In this document: positions 46,072 through 54,351 of the stretch, piece after piece
Layout of the letters: each line of letters begins with the position of its first letter
Position numbering within the stretch: the stretch's first letter is position 1
From: CAYPHJ01 sp964410485
GTDB taxonomy: Bacteria; Desulfobacterota; Binatia; UBA9968
Assembly (NCBI GenBank): GCA_964410485.1
Contig: CAYPHJ010000013.1
Location: forward strand, 1-64,000
Length of the DNA stretch: 64,000 bases
Direction: 5' to 3'
Notes under the pieces: model-generated
Database searches by the model: none
The model's input: only the letters and a program-made list of their open reading frames with translations
Told to the model about the DNA's origin: nothing
Translations under genes and position numbers: made by a program

Positions 46072-47661
46072 CTATCTCACTCGCAGGCGCCAGTCTTTCA
46101 GGATCTCTCGGGCCGCCAAGCGTCCAGAAGCCGCCATGACGCCGCCGCCCGGGTGCGTGCCGGCACCGCACATGTACAAGTTTTTGATGGGCGTTCGATA
46201 CTGCCCCCAACCGGCAACCGGACGGAGAAAAAATAATTGATCCAACGTCAGCTCACCCTGGAAGATATTGCCCTCGGTCAAACCGAACTCTTGTTCCAAG
46301 TCCCACGGTGTCACGACCTGGCGGTGTAGAATGATGCCTTTGAGATTGGGAGCGTACTCGCTCAACGTATCGATCACATTATCGCCAAACTCTTCGCGTC
46401 TGGCGGGCCACTCGCCGTCTTTCAAGTGGTAGGGCGCGTATTGTACGAAGATCGACATCACATGTTTTCCGGGTGGTGCCATCGAAGGATCGAGCATGGA
46501 TGGAATAATGATGTCGAGGTAGGGCCGGCGCGAGTAATTGCCATATTTTGCATCATCGTACGCGCGCTCGAGATACTCCACGCTCGGGCTAATCGAAATG
46601 GCCCCGGCCAGATGAGGCCCGTTGCCCGGGAGAGCGGTAAAATTCGGCAGCGCATCCAATGCGAGATTGACCTTTCCTGAAGAGCCTCGGATTTTGAAGT
46701 TCCGGATCTGGTGGACAAAATCGGCGGGCAGTTGCCGCGCATCGATCATTTTGAGGAAAGTTCGCTTGGGGTCCACGCTCGAAACGATCACTCTGGCGTC
46801 GACCTCTTCCCCGGACGCGAGAACCACGCCATGGGCGCGGCCGTTTTTCACCAGCACGTGATCGACGGCCGCCCGGGTCCTGATTTCCGCGCCGAAATGG
46901 TGCGCTGCATCTGCGATGACACGACTGATGCTGCCCATCCCGCCGCGAGCAAACCCCCAGGACCGAAACGAGCCGTCCAGTTCACCCATGTAATGGTGCA
47001 GCAGCACGTATGCCGTGCCGGGCGAGCGCGGTCCCATAAAGGTTCCAATGATGCCGCTTGCCGACATGGTGGCCTTCAGCACCTCTGTCTCGAACCACTC
47101 ATCCAGGTAGTCCGCCGAACTCATGGTCATGAGTTTAGTCAGGTCATAGAGAAGCTTATCGCCAAGCTTGCGAAAATGGTTACCGAAGCGGCCAAGCCCA
47201 AAAAGCTCGCGCGGGTTCAAGGATGCCGGCCGGGGTGGGACAAGAGCGAGGAGCGGCTTGATGGCCAGCGCCATCTGAAGCATGAGCTGGCCGAACTGTT
47301 CGTATGCCTCCGCATCCCTGATGGAATGACGCGCAATTTCCCGGCGCGTTTTTGCATGATCACCCCAGCGAGCGAGATAATTCCCATCAGGCAGCGGACT
47401 GAAGGTGCTGTCGAGCGGAATAATTTCAAGATCGTATTTCGAAAGTTCCAGCTCGCGCAGAATCTCCGGGCGGAAGAGGCTTACGACGTATGAGCAAACG
47501 GAATATTTGAAGCCGGGATAGATTTCCTCGGTCACCGCGGCGCCCCCCAGCACGTGGCGCCGTTCCAGGACCAAAACCTTTTTGCCGGCTTTGGCCAGGT
47601 AAGCGGCGCTAGTAAGGCCGTTATGGCCGCCACCGATCACTATTGCATCATAATTGGCCAT
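46072..47661 (-). CDS. PYROXD2-like NAD(P)/FAD-dependent oxidoreductase (phytoene-desaturase-like fold)
   Basis: A 529-residue flavoprotein with AIVIGGGHNGLTSAAYLAKA at the N-terminus as FAD-binding site, then LGGAAVTEEIYPGFKYSVCS. The C-terminus ends with LYMCGAGTHPGGGVMAASGR, typical of the phytoene-dehydrogenase-like group that includes mammalian PYROXD2. No carotenoid genes are near, so carotenoid desaturation is unlikely. It is divergent from the GcvT-like gene (70 bases between starts), which suggests a shared role in oxidising an amine or related compound. Confidence 0.87.
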   Translation of the reverse strand: MANYDAIVIGGGHNGLTSAAYLAKAGKKVLVLERRHVLGGAAVTEEIYPGFKYSVCSYVVSLFRPEILRELELSKYDLEIIPLDSTFSPLPDGNYLARWGDHAKTRREIARHSIRDAEAYEQFGQLMLQMALAIKPLLALVPPRPASLNPRELFGLGRFGNHFRKLGDKLLYDLTKLMTMSSADYLDEWFETEVLKATMSASGIIGTFMGPRSPGTAYVLLHHYMGELDGSFRSWGFARGGMGSISRVIADAAHHFGAEIRTRAAVDHVLVKNGRAHGVVLASGEEVDARVIVSSVDPKRTFLKMIDARQLPADFVHQIRNFKIRGSSGKVNLALDALPNFTALPGNGPHLAGAISISPSVEYLERAYDDAKYGNYSRRPYLDIIIPSMLDPSMAPPGKHVMSIFVQYAPYHLKDGEWPARREEFGDNVIDTLSEYAPNLKGIILHRQVVTPWDLEQEFGLTEGNIFQGELTLDQLFFLRPVAGWGQYRTPIKNLYMCGAGTHPGGGVMAASGRLAAREILKDWRLRVR

Positions 47662-47731
47662 GGCGGATTGCTTAAAAGGTCATTTTTGGTAATTTTGTGC
47701 AGCAAGTCAACGAGACACAGATAGGACAGTC

Positions 47732-48937
47732 ATGCCTGTTGGAACTCCCTTTTACTCGCGGACATCGATTTTGTCACAAAGCCAAAACTGGCGTGTCTGG
47801 TCGGGGTACTTCGTTGCCAGCTCTTACGACCTCCTCCACGATTATGAATACCATGCTATCAGAAACTCAGCCGCCGTTATCGATGTCTCGCCGCTTTACA
47901 AATATGAAGTAAGCGGAAGGGATGCATTGAAGCTTGTCGATCGCGTCATTACCCGTGAAGCGTCGAAATGCGCCGTCGGCCAAGCGCTTTATACCTGCCT
48001 CTGCGATGATGAAGGAAAGGTCATTCAGGATGGCACGGTGTTTCGTCTCGCGGAGGATCATTTTCGCTTTAATTTGGCCGAGCCCAGCCTGCGCTGGTTG
48101 CATCTGAACTCGGTCGGCTTGGATGTAAAGCTCCAGGACGTCTCTGAACAGATTGCAGCGCTGGCTGTTCAGGGTCCCAGCTCGTTTAAGATTCTGGAGC
48201 GGGTAGTGGATGCGGAGTTGGCAAAGCTCAGATTCTTTCGGCTGGCATCCGGCACGATTCAAAACATTCCGGTTATTGTCTCACGCACCGGTTACACGGG
48301 CGATCTCGGGTACGAGCTTTGGCTCCCGGCCCAACGTGCAGGGGAGGTTTGGGATATACTGATGGAGGCTGGTAATGTCTTTGGCATCAAGCCTGCCGGT
48401 ATGTTGGCCCTCGATATTGCTCGGCTCGAAGCAGGATTCATACTCTTGGAGGTTGACTATATCAGTTCTGAAAAGGCGCTGATCCCATCGCAGAAGTACT
48501 CGCCCTTTGAGATTAGCCTCGGCTGGACCGTAGACTTGAAAAAAGACTATTTCGTGGGCAGCAAAGCGTTGCGCGACGAAAATGGGCGCGGTCCGGGGCG
48601 ACAGATTGTCGGGCTGGAGATCGATCTGCGGGATTTCGAGCAACTCTACCAGGCAGTTGGACTGCCGCCCCAAATTCCTCTCACGGCCTGGCGTGGCGGG
48701 GTGCCCGTCTACCATGGCGAGCGGCAGGTAGGGTACGCCACCACGGGTGCTTGGTCACCGGTGCTCAAAAAATATATCGCGCTTGCTACGGTAGGCAGTG
48801 ATTTTAACCAGCTCGGAACCCAACTCGACCTGGAAGTCACGGTGGAGTACAAGCACAAAACAACGGGCGCTACAGTTGCAAAACTTCCGTTTTACGATCC
48901 GCCGCGCAAGCGCGCGGCGGTGGGAAGCGCACGATGA
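47732..48937 (+). CDS. GcvT-like aminomethyltransferase family protein (orphan)
   Basis: A 401-residue folate-binding protein of the GcvT/DmdA/YgfZ superfamily. Diagnostic parts are AVIDVSPLYKYEVSGRDAL, LAVQGPSSFKILERV and VSRTGYTGDLGYELWLPA, then GMLALDIARLEAGF. GcvT moves a methylene unit from an amine-bearing carrier to tetrahydrofolate; relatives demethylate other substrates. No gcvH, gcvP or lpd is nearby, so this is probably a demethylase-type member rather than the glycine-cleavage T protein. It is divergent from the PYROXD2-like gene. Confidence 0.87.
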   Translation: MPVGTPFYSRTSILSQSQNWRVWSGYFVASSYDLLHDYEYHAIRNSAAVIDVSPLYKYEVSGRDALKLVDRVITREASKCAVGQALYTCLCDDEGKVIQDGTVFRLAEDHFRFNLAEPSLRWLHLNSVGLDVKLQDVSEQIAALAVQGPSSFKILERVVDAELAKLRFFRLASGTIQNIPVIVSRTGYTGDLGYELWLPAQRAGEVWDILMEAGNVFGIKPAGMLALDIARLEAGFILLEVDYISSEKALIPSQKYSPFEISLGWTVDLKKDYFVGSKALRDENGRGPGRQIVGLEIDLRDFEQLYQAVGLPPQIPLTAWRGGVPVYHGERQVGYATTGAWSPVLKKYIALATVGSDFNQLGTQLDLEVTVEYKHKTTGATVAKLPFYDPPRKRAAVGSAR

Positions 48938-48969
48938 TTGGGACTTTGGCTCATGCAAATAGCGTGACT

Positions 48970-49120
48970 GAAGTGTTTCATGATCTTACGCTCGCCACAC
49001 ACGATCAAAGTAGCCTCACGACTGTCATCCTGAACAAAGTGAAGGATCTGCTTTTGGCTTTGACCCATTCGAAGCCGAGAACAAGCAGATCCTTCGTCGC
49101 TGCGCTCCTCAGAATGACAT
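48970..49120. repeat. Dispersed intergenic repeat, copy B (GAAGTGTTTCATGATC...AGAATGACAT)
   Basis: It shares its start (GAAGTGTTTCATGATCTTAC) and end (GCGCTCCTCAGAATGACAT) with 2802-3011. GGATCTGCTTTTGG and AGCAGATCCTTCG inside can pair. It separates the GcvT-like gene from hisF. Confidence 0.75.
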
Positions 49121-49208
49121 TGCGATAATGGCTCCCAGCGACAGACGGGCAAGCCTTCAACCCCAATTTTCATAGGAGCAATTCAAGCGGTGGCGTGGGT
49201 GCTCCGGC

Positions 49209-49967
49209 TCATCTCATTCTTACCGGGATGCCTCGCTCGCGCAGATAGCGTTTACATTCCGCGATGGCGTATTCGCCATAGTGAAAGATCGACGCGGCAA
49301 GCGCAGCGCTTGCCTTGCCTTCAGTGAGGCCCTGGTAGATGTGCTCGAGGTTCCCGACGCCGCCTGATGCAATGACGGGGATACTCACGCGTTCAGAAAT
49401 CATGCGTGTCAGTTCGAGGTCATAGCCCGCTTTGGTGCCGTCGCGGTCCATACTCGTAAGGAGAATCTCGCCGGCTCCATAACGTTCCATTCTCTCAGCC
49501 CACTCTCCCGCGTCGACCCCTGTAGGATTTCTGCCGCCGTGGGTGAAAACCTGCCAGTAACCATTGACTCGCTTGGCGTCTATGGCAATGACGATGCATT
49601 GGCTACCAAATCTCTCTGCTGCCTCTCTGACAAAGTCAGGCCGGTCAACCGCCGCCGTATTGATGGACACCTTGTCGGCTCCGGCTCTGAGAAGCCTGCG
49701 GATATCCTCCAGCTTGTTAATCCCGCCACCCACCGTCAACGGCATAAAGACCTGATCAGCGGTTCGCTCGACGACGTCGATAATGATTTCACGGTTCTCA
49801 TGTGAAGCCGTGATATCGAGAAAACACAATTCGTCCGCGCCTTCGCGATCGTACACTCGCGCTGTTTCAACGGGGTCACCAGCGTCCCGGAGGTCGACAA
49901 AATTGACCCCTTTGACAACCCGTCCAGCCTTCACGTCCAGACACGGAATGATGCGTTTGGCGAGCAT
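49209..49967 (-). CDS. hisF: Imidazole glycerol phosphate synthase subunit HisF
   Basis: A 252-residue TIM barrel: the cyclase subunit that, with ammonia from HisH, forms imidazole glycerol phosphate and AICAR in histidine synthesis. IIPCLDVKAGRVVKG holds the first catalytic Asp and IAIDAKR the second. TVGGGI and SGGVGN are the phosphate-binding loops. I use ATG at 49967; TTG two codons earlier is possible. No other his genes are in the window, so it is separated from the pathway here. Its by-product AICAR (ZMP) is the ligand of the riboswitch class found at 27.2 kb. Confidence 0.95.
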   Translation of the reverse strand: MLAKRIIPCLDVKAGRVVKGVNFVDLRDAGDPVETARVYDREGADELCFLDITASHENREIIIDVVERTADQVFMPLTVGGGINKLEDIRRLLRAGADKVSINTAAVDRPDFVREAAERFGSQCIVIAIDAKRVNGYWQVFTHGGRNPTGVDAGEWAERMERYGAGEILLTSMDRDGTKAGYDLELTRMISERVSIPVIASGGVGNLEHIYQGLTEGKASAALAASIFHYGEYAIAECKRYLRERGIPVRMR

Positions 49968-49973
49968 TGTCAA

Positions 49974-50321
49974 AGGAGTCTAGCGGACGGGTGTTTCAAC
50001 CACAAGCTCAGCTTGGCGCGCCTACGAAAACAAGCGGAGTTATAACGCAGTGCACATGTCAGTACACATTGGACATCCAGGACGAGCCCTGAAGAACGCG
50101 GGCACAGCCGCCCACGACGCGCACTTCCGAGCGCGTGGATGTACGACCTTAGGCAGGTATATTCTGGAACACGGGCTCGAGTCGGAAAGCCATTCCACCC
50201 GATTTGTGATCATGCGGAAACCAAAAGCTATCAGAGGGCAAACGGTAAACTACCGCTCGTCTACGGTTGCAGCCAGGAAGGACTGGTGGCCCGCGCTACA
50301 CTCGATGTGCTGCTTTTCTGC
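49974..50321. other. 348-base stretch without a recognisable gene
   Basis: Lies upstream of hisF (minus strand) and before the promoter at 50322. It contains the imperfect hairpin CCACGACGCGC...GCGCGTGG near 50110-50137 and short frames without family resemblance. Probably regulatory or decayed DNA. Confidence 0.4.
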
Positions 50322-50350
50322 TTGACAAGCAATTCACCGCTAACGTATAG
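50322..50350 (+). promoter_or_regulatory. Candidate sigma-70-type promoter
   Basis: TTGACA (50322-50327), 17 bases, GTATAG (50345-50350). It points toward the lipoprotein pair, but a MITE-like palindrome lies between it and the first start codon. Confidence 0.5.
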
Positions 50351-50361
50351 GACGTTAGTCT

Positions 50362-50521
50362 TATAAAGGGTCGCAAAATTGAATTGACATTGCGCCCTCA
50401 AAATCTCCCCTAACCCCTCTTTTCCAAATTTTTCCAAAGAGGGGAAAATCCTCCCTTTGGCAAAGGGAGGTTAGGAGGGATTTTCAAAAAGAATGCAGTC
50501 ACTATTATGAGACCCTTTATA
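50362..50521. mobile_element. MITE-like element with TATAAAGGGTC ends
   Basis: A 160-bp segment bounded by TATAAAGGGTC and its exact complement GACCCTTTATA. Inside, AAAATCTCCCCTAACCCCTC and its near-complement AGGTTAGGAGGGATTTT frame the perfect hairpin CTCCCTTT-GGC-AAAGGGAG. It encodes nothing and sits in the leader of the lipoprotein pair. Only one copy is in the window. Confidence 0.65.
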
Positions 50522-50556
50522 CGTCGGTCTAAAGATGTAATTGCGTGGAGGAAGGT

Positions 50557-50946
50557 ATGAAGCGTTTCTACGTTGTCACTGTGGCGGTGTTGGTATGGAT
50601 GATTTTTTCCTTATCGTCCTGTGCGTTTCAGGAAGAAAAAGTGGCAACCCCGCCGCCGACACTGGCCCAGCCGGCCATAGCGCAAAAAGCTCCGGCGAAA
50701 GCCAAAGTGGACAAAGCCAAGGGCGATGTCGGACTTTTGGATTTGGAAAAAAACTACATGATCCTTGTCACCAAGGAAGGAAAGCTGGTCACGCTGGATT
50801 TCGATGAGAAAACCAAAATTACGAAGGTGACTCCCACCCCTTCCAAGATGGCAGACATTGGTTTGGGTGAATCGGCCACTGTGACCTATGTCAATCAAAA
50901 CAACAAAAACGTTGCAACCAGCGTGGAATACAAAACGAAAAAGTAG
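50557..50946 (+). CDS. Lipoprotein of a four-member paralogous family (pair 1, first gene)
   Basis: A 129-residue lipoprotein. ATG at 50557 follows GGAGGAAGGT; the signal ends at lipobox LSSC (C22). A Pro/Ala/Lys-rich linker (PPPTLAQPAIAQKAPAKAKV) leads to a compact core: KGDVGLLDLEKNYMILVTKE, GKLVTLDFDEKTKITKV, KMADIGLGESATVTY and ATSVEY at the end. The core is beta-rich, like a small OB- or SH3-type barrel, but I recognise no named family. The same core recurs in three other genes here (50977, 53885, 54352). It should sit on a membrane facing the periplasm. Its partner starts 30 bases downstream. Confidence 0.85.
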   Translation: MKRFYVVTVAVLVWMIFSLSSCAFQEEKVATPPPTLAQPAIAQKAPAKAKVDKAKGDVGLLDLEKNYMILVTKEGKLVTLDFDEKTKITKVTPTPSKMADIGLGESATVTYVNQNNKNVATSVEYKTKK

Positions 50947-50976
50947 TACGGCGTGACGATCCTAAAGGGGGGATAG

Positions 50977-51321
50977 ATGATCACAATACAATTGAAATTT
51001 CTTGCTCTCCTTGTTGCTTTCGTGGCGACCTCTTTGGCTTGGCCTGTGCTCGCCCAAGAAAAGAAATCGAAAGCAGAGAAGGTCTCTGGTGACATTGGGC
51101 TAGTGGATATCGAGAAAAACTATATGATCATAGTGACGAAAGAAGGCAAGCTGGTTACGATCGATTTCAACAGCAAAACTAAAGTTACTGCCCTTAGACC
51201 CAGTAAAGCCAAAATGTCCGACATTGGCCTTGGCTCCGCGGCTTCGGTCCAGTACACCAAAAAGGGCGACAAGAACTATTTGACTGCTATCGAGTACATT
51301 GCGAAAAAAGGTGGCAATTAG
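50977..51321 (+). CDS. Secreted soluble member of the paralogous family (pair 1, second gene)
   Basis: A 114-residue exported protein with a cleavable signal (LALLVAFVATSLAWPVLA, cut before QEKK) instead of a lipobox. After a short lysine-rich stretch it carries the shared core: SGDIGLVDIEKNYMIIVTKE, GKLVTIDFNSKTKVTAL, KMSDIGLGSAASVQY. AAAGGGGGG precedes the ATG. It is co-oriented with the lipoprotein gene and presumably co-transcribed. A soluble and an anchored version of one domain suggests binding partners or a relay. The histidine kinase gene converges on it with a 13-base gap. Confidence 0.85.
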   Translation: MITIQLKFLALLVAFVATSLAWPVLAQEKKSKAEKVSGDIGLVDIEKNYMIIVTKEGKLVTIDFNSKTKVTALRPSKAKMSDIGLGSAASVQYTKKGDKNYLTAIEYIAKKGGN

Positions 51322-51334
51322 AAACGCCCGCCGA

Positions 51335-52522
51335 TTATGCCGGGTAAGTCGCGGTTTGGGCAAGCGGTAGGGCAAAGGAAATCTTCGTTCCTTCTCCGGG
51401 AGCAGAATCGATCAAGAATTCCCCCCCCAGCCTTTTAACTCTTTCCTTCATTGTTTGAAGCCCCAACCCGCTGCCATTGTTTGCAGCAGCGGCATTGAGG
51501 CCGACTCCGTCGTCATTCAAAGTGCCACGGATCGTTTCACCCTCTTGTTTGAGAGACAATTCCGCTCTGGAGGCATGGGAATGGCGGCTGATATTCATTA
51601 AACCTTCTCGAATAACGTAGTAGACCTCGCGCTCAACGTTATCGGGTAGGTTCAGACTCTCTGGTTCGGTCTCCAAAATGACCCGCAGCCCGAGCCCGTC
51701 ACGGAGGAAAGTGAGATCGTCTTTAAGTTTCTCGATCAGCATTCCCGGCGGAAAAGGTTGAGTGTCCTTGCCGGCGAGAAATTGCCGGATGGTCTTCATG
51801 GTCGTGCGCGTATCATTCTCGATGGATCTCAACTCGCCCGCCAGTTCAACGGGCAACTCGGGAAATTGCCGCCTGCAGGTTTCGAGCCTGACAATATGCG
51901 TGGCAAGCGATTGCAATAAGCCGTCGTGAAGTTCTTGAGAAATTCTTCGGCGTTCCTCGTGCGCGGCGAGTTCGCCCGCCGTTTTCGAAAGCGCCAATAA
52001 TTTTTGGTTTTGCTTGGTTTCGAATTCACTGAGCAACCCGAACATGTAGGCGAGCACCATGAGGTAGATACTTCGCACGGCGAAACGATCGATGCCGAGA
52101 AATTCGTCCCAAACAAAATAAAATCGAATGTAGCCGTAAATAACGACTCCCGCCACTCCGGCGCTCATCGCCCCCTTGATACCGTAGCGGAAACTCGCGG
52201 TGATGATGGGAAAGAAATAATAGGCGAAGAACGGCGTTGACGCGCCGCCGGTGGAGAAGACAATAACCGAAACCCCGAGCAGGTCGAGACAACTGGCGAT
52301 AAGGCCGATCTTTTTCGACCCGGACTTTAAGTTTCCTGCCACGTAGAGCATCGCGAGGCTGTAAATCAGGAATGAGCCGAGAGCGATCGAAGAAAGCAGT
52401 GGGTGGCGAGCGACTCGTACGGGGTTTAACTGAATAATAGCAATGGCTGCGACGGCAAAAGCCAAGCGAAGCCATGCAAGAATCCGTTCCTTTTGCAGAA
52501 GCCACTGATGTTCCGGCGTCAT
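51335..52522 (-). CDS. Membrane sensor histidine kinase (NarL-partner type)
   Basis: A 395-residue kinase with about six membrane spans in residues 15-165 and no large periplasmic domain, then a HisKA_3 dimerisation region with phospho-acceptor H199 (RRISQELHDGLLQSL). The ATPase domain has N310 (REGLMNISRHSH), DDGVGL (337-342) and GSGLGLQTMKER. A stimulus within or at the membrane is likely. The response regulator is the gene directly upstream on the same strand. The system lies between the two lipoprotein/secreted-protein pairs. Confidence 0.92.
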   Translation of the reverse strand: MTPEHQWLLQKERILAWLRLAFAVAAIAIIQLNPVRVARHPLLSSIALGSFLIYSLAMLYVAGNLKSGSKKIGLIASCLDLLGVSVIVFSTGGASTPFFAYYFFPIITASFRYGIKGAMSAGVAGVVIYGYIRFYFVWDEFLGIDRFAVRSIYLMVLAYMFGLLSEFETKQNQKLLALSKTAGELAAHEERRRISQELHDGLLQSLATHIVRLETCRRQFPELPVELAGELRSIENDTRTTMKTIRQFLAGKDTQPFPPGMLIEKLKDDLTFLRDGLGLRVILETEPESLNLPDNVEREVYYVIREGLMNISRHSHASRAELSLKQEGETIRGTLNDDGVGLNAAAANNGSGLGLQTMKERVKRLGGEFLIDSAPGEGTKISFALPLAQTATYPA

Positions 52523-52576
52523 GTTCTACCCACGAAGCCAACGCGATTCAATGAGCGCGCCGGTCAGCAGAACTCA

Positions 52577-53272
52577 CTAGCTGCGTCTCCCCGCGCTTGC
52601 AGCAGATTCCGCGACCTCGGAATGTCCCATAATGAGAAGGGCCGCTTTGAACCGATTGTTGACCTTCAGCTTGTCGAAGATATTCGTCAAGTGTGTTTTA
52701 ACCGTCTTTTCGCTGATAAATATTTTTTTTCCGATTTCTTCGTTTGTGAGTCCCTCGGCCACTAGTCTCAGGATCTCCAGTTCTCTCTTCGTGAGTGTGC
52801 TCACCGCCTCGTTGGTGCTGGTCTCGACGGACGTGTGCATCTGGGCATTTGCAATCTCTTCAAATACCTCCGCCGCCGGCAGTTCCTTGTCGATCCATAA
52901 CCCTCCCTTGTGCACGGTTTTGATTGCCTGGAGCAAGGTGGGAAAATCAACCCCTTTGAGCAGGTACCCTCTCCCGCCTCCTTTAGCGGCGTTCAAGATG
53001 TTTTCTTCTTCGGAATAGGCGGTCAGAACCACCACTTTCGTTGAAGGGCTTTTCTCTCTCACCTCGAGGAGCGTCTGAACCAGGTCACCTTTCGGCATCT
53101 TTAAATCCAGGAGTAAGACATCAGGCTTGGTGCGTTCTATGACTTTGATAACTTCGTCCCCTCGCGCAGCTTCACCGACGATCAGGATGTCTTTTTCAAG
53201 CGAAAGGATTCTCCTGATTCCTTCGCGAAAAAGGGTATGGTCATCGGCAATTACGACTTTAATCGGTATCAT
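52577..53272 (-). CDS. NarL/LuxR-type response regulator
   Basis: A 231-residue regulator with intact receiver residues D10-D11 (VIADDHTLFREG), D56 (LLLDLKMP), T84 and K106 (GYLLKG), and a LuxR-type DNA-binding domain: LTKRELEILRLVAEGLTNEE and KTVKTHLTNIFDKLKVNNR. ATG at 53272 follows AAGAGGG; the frame opens 21 codons earlier. It is first in a two-gene operon with the histidine kinase (54 bases apart). It is divergent from the second lipoprotein pair, with two MITEs in the shared upstream region. Confidence 0.93.
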   Translation of the reverse strand: MIPIKVVIADDHTLFREGIRRILSLEKDILIVGEAARGDEVIKVIERTKPDVLLLDLKMPKGDLVQTLLEVREKSPSTKVVVLTAYSEEENILNAAKGGGRGYLLKGVDFPTLLQAIKTVHKGGLWIDKELPAAEVFEEIANAQMHTSVETSTNEAVSTLTKRELEILRLVAEGLTNEEIGKKIFISEKTVKTHLTNIFDKLKVNNRFKAALLIMGHSEVAESAASAGRRS

Positions 53273-53365
53273 GCTCGTATCCCTCTTCGGGTGTAATCTG
53301 GCGGTAAAATATACGAAACGCCGCCAACATGCCACCGGGTGCTGGGAGCGCTGTCGAATTCCTAG

Positions 53366-53606
53366 CCTGGATTATTCACGGTCAGAGGAAAACCTACCAC
53401 AGTGTGTCATCCAGGGGTAAGCCTGGAGGAGCCAAGGCATAGAGACGAACAGCTTCAATGCCGTGTGGCGGTGCTTGGCTCGCCGCTCGCATTTCCCCAG
53501 GCGTTTGCTCCATAAATTCAGCTTGCAGACCGCTCCAAGGCACAGGCCTGTTGCCTTCGCTCTGGAGGGCTCACCTCTCGATGACTCCCACCGTGAATAA
53601 TCCGCA
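53366..53606. mobile_element. MITE family 1, copy B (GGATTATTCACGGT ends)
   Basis: A 241-bp inverted copy of the element at 28637-28877, nearly identical. It is flanked on both sides by CTAG (53362-53365 and 53607-53610), which reads as a 4-bp target duplication. The inverted ends are 53369-53382 and 53590-53603. It lies between the response regulator start and the next MITE. Confidence 0.88.
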
Positions 53607-53610
53607 CTAG

Positions 53611-53742
53611 ACGGTTGCTGAAAAACCCTCTCGGAGTCCTTCGACGGGTCTCAGGACGAACGGAGGGGAGCTGATATTGTTGATGATTTTCCGTTCATGC
53701 TGAGGTTTCTCGAAGCATTCCTAATCTTTTTTCAGCAACCTG
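53611..53742. mobile_element. MITE family 2, copy B (GGTTGCTGAAAAA ends)
   Basis: A 132-bp element related to 7289-7418, with ends GGTTGCTGAAAAA and TTTTTTCAGCAACC. CTAG stands on both sides (53607-53610 and 53743-53746). The left CTAG is shared with MITE family 1 copy B, so the two elements abut at one target word. Confidence 0.8.
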
Positions 53743-53884
53743 CTAGGACTTACGACTTAGCGCAGGCATAGCAGCAAAAATCTAACCGGCCAAAATACAA
53801 CATAAAGCGTATTGAGATAAATGCTTTGTTCACGGTAAGTAACGGCCTAAATCCGCAAAAACTCAGCCAGTTTTAGGAGGCAAG

Positions 53885-54301
53885 ATGAAGCACGCTTTAG
53901 CGGCAACGGGAGCCGTTTTGATCTATATGCTTTTCACGCTATCGTCATGTTCGGTAAAGGATGAGATGCCGGCCAAGCCGGTCGCGCCGGCTCCGGCAGT
54001 CAAAGCTCCCGACGTAAAGGCGGTTGCTGAAAAGGTTCCGGCAAAAGCAAAGGTCGAAAAAGCTCGGGGTGATGTTGGACTCCTTGATCTCGACAAGAAC
54101 TACATGATCCTTGTCACCAAGGAAGGCAAACTGATTACGCTGGATTTCGATCAGAAGACAAAAATCACCAAGATCACGCCGACCTCGGGAAAGATTTCAG
54201 ACGTTGGGCTGGGTTCTTCGGCCACAGTGACCTACACCAAACAGCCGGACAAGAACGTCGCGAGCGGCCTCGAATACACGCCGGTCAAGAGCGGGGATTG
54301 A
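53885..54301 (+). CDS. Lipoprotein of the four-member paralogous family (pair 2, first gene)
   Basis: A 138-residue lipoprotein: lipobox LSSC with C22 at the same position as its pair 1 counterpart. The Ala/Pro/Lys linker is longer (KPVAPAPAVKAPDVKAVAEK), and the core is the same: RGDVGLLDLDKNYMILVTKE, GKLITLDFDQKTKITKI, KISDVGLGSSATVTY. TTTTAGGAGG precedes the ATG. It is plainly a duplicate of the gene at 50557. The linker could span part of the periplasm or peptidoglycan. Confidence 0.85.
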   Translation: MKHALAATGAVLIYMLFTLSSCSVKDEMPAKPVAPAPAVKAPDVKAVAEKVPAKAKVEKARGDVGLLDLDKNYMILVTKEGKLITLDFDQKTKITKITPTSGKISDVGLGSSATVTYTKQPDKNVASGLEYTPVKSGD

Positions 54302-54351
54302 TGCTGGTCCCCATGACGGTGCCATCTCTTTGGACTCAGGAGGAATGAATC

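Noticed and set aside
46711..47493. A 260-residue plus-strand frame within the PYROXD2-like gene
   Set aside because: Antisense shadow of a conserved flavoprotein.
47732..48937. Naming the GcvT-like gene gcvT
   Set aside because: No glycine-cleavage partners are nearby and the superfamily has several other functions.
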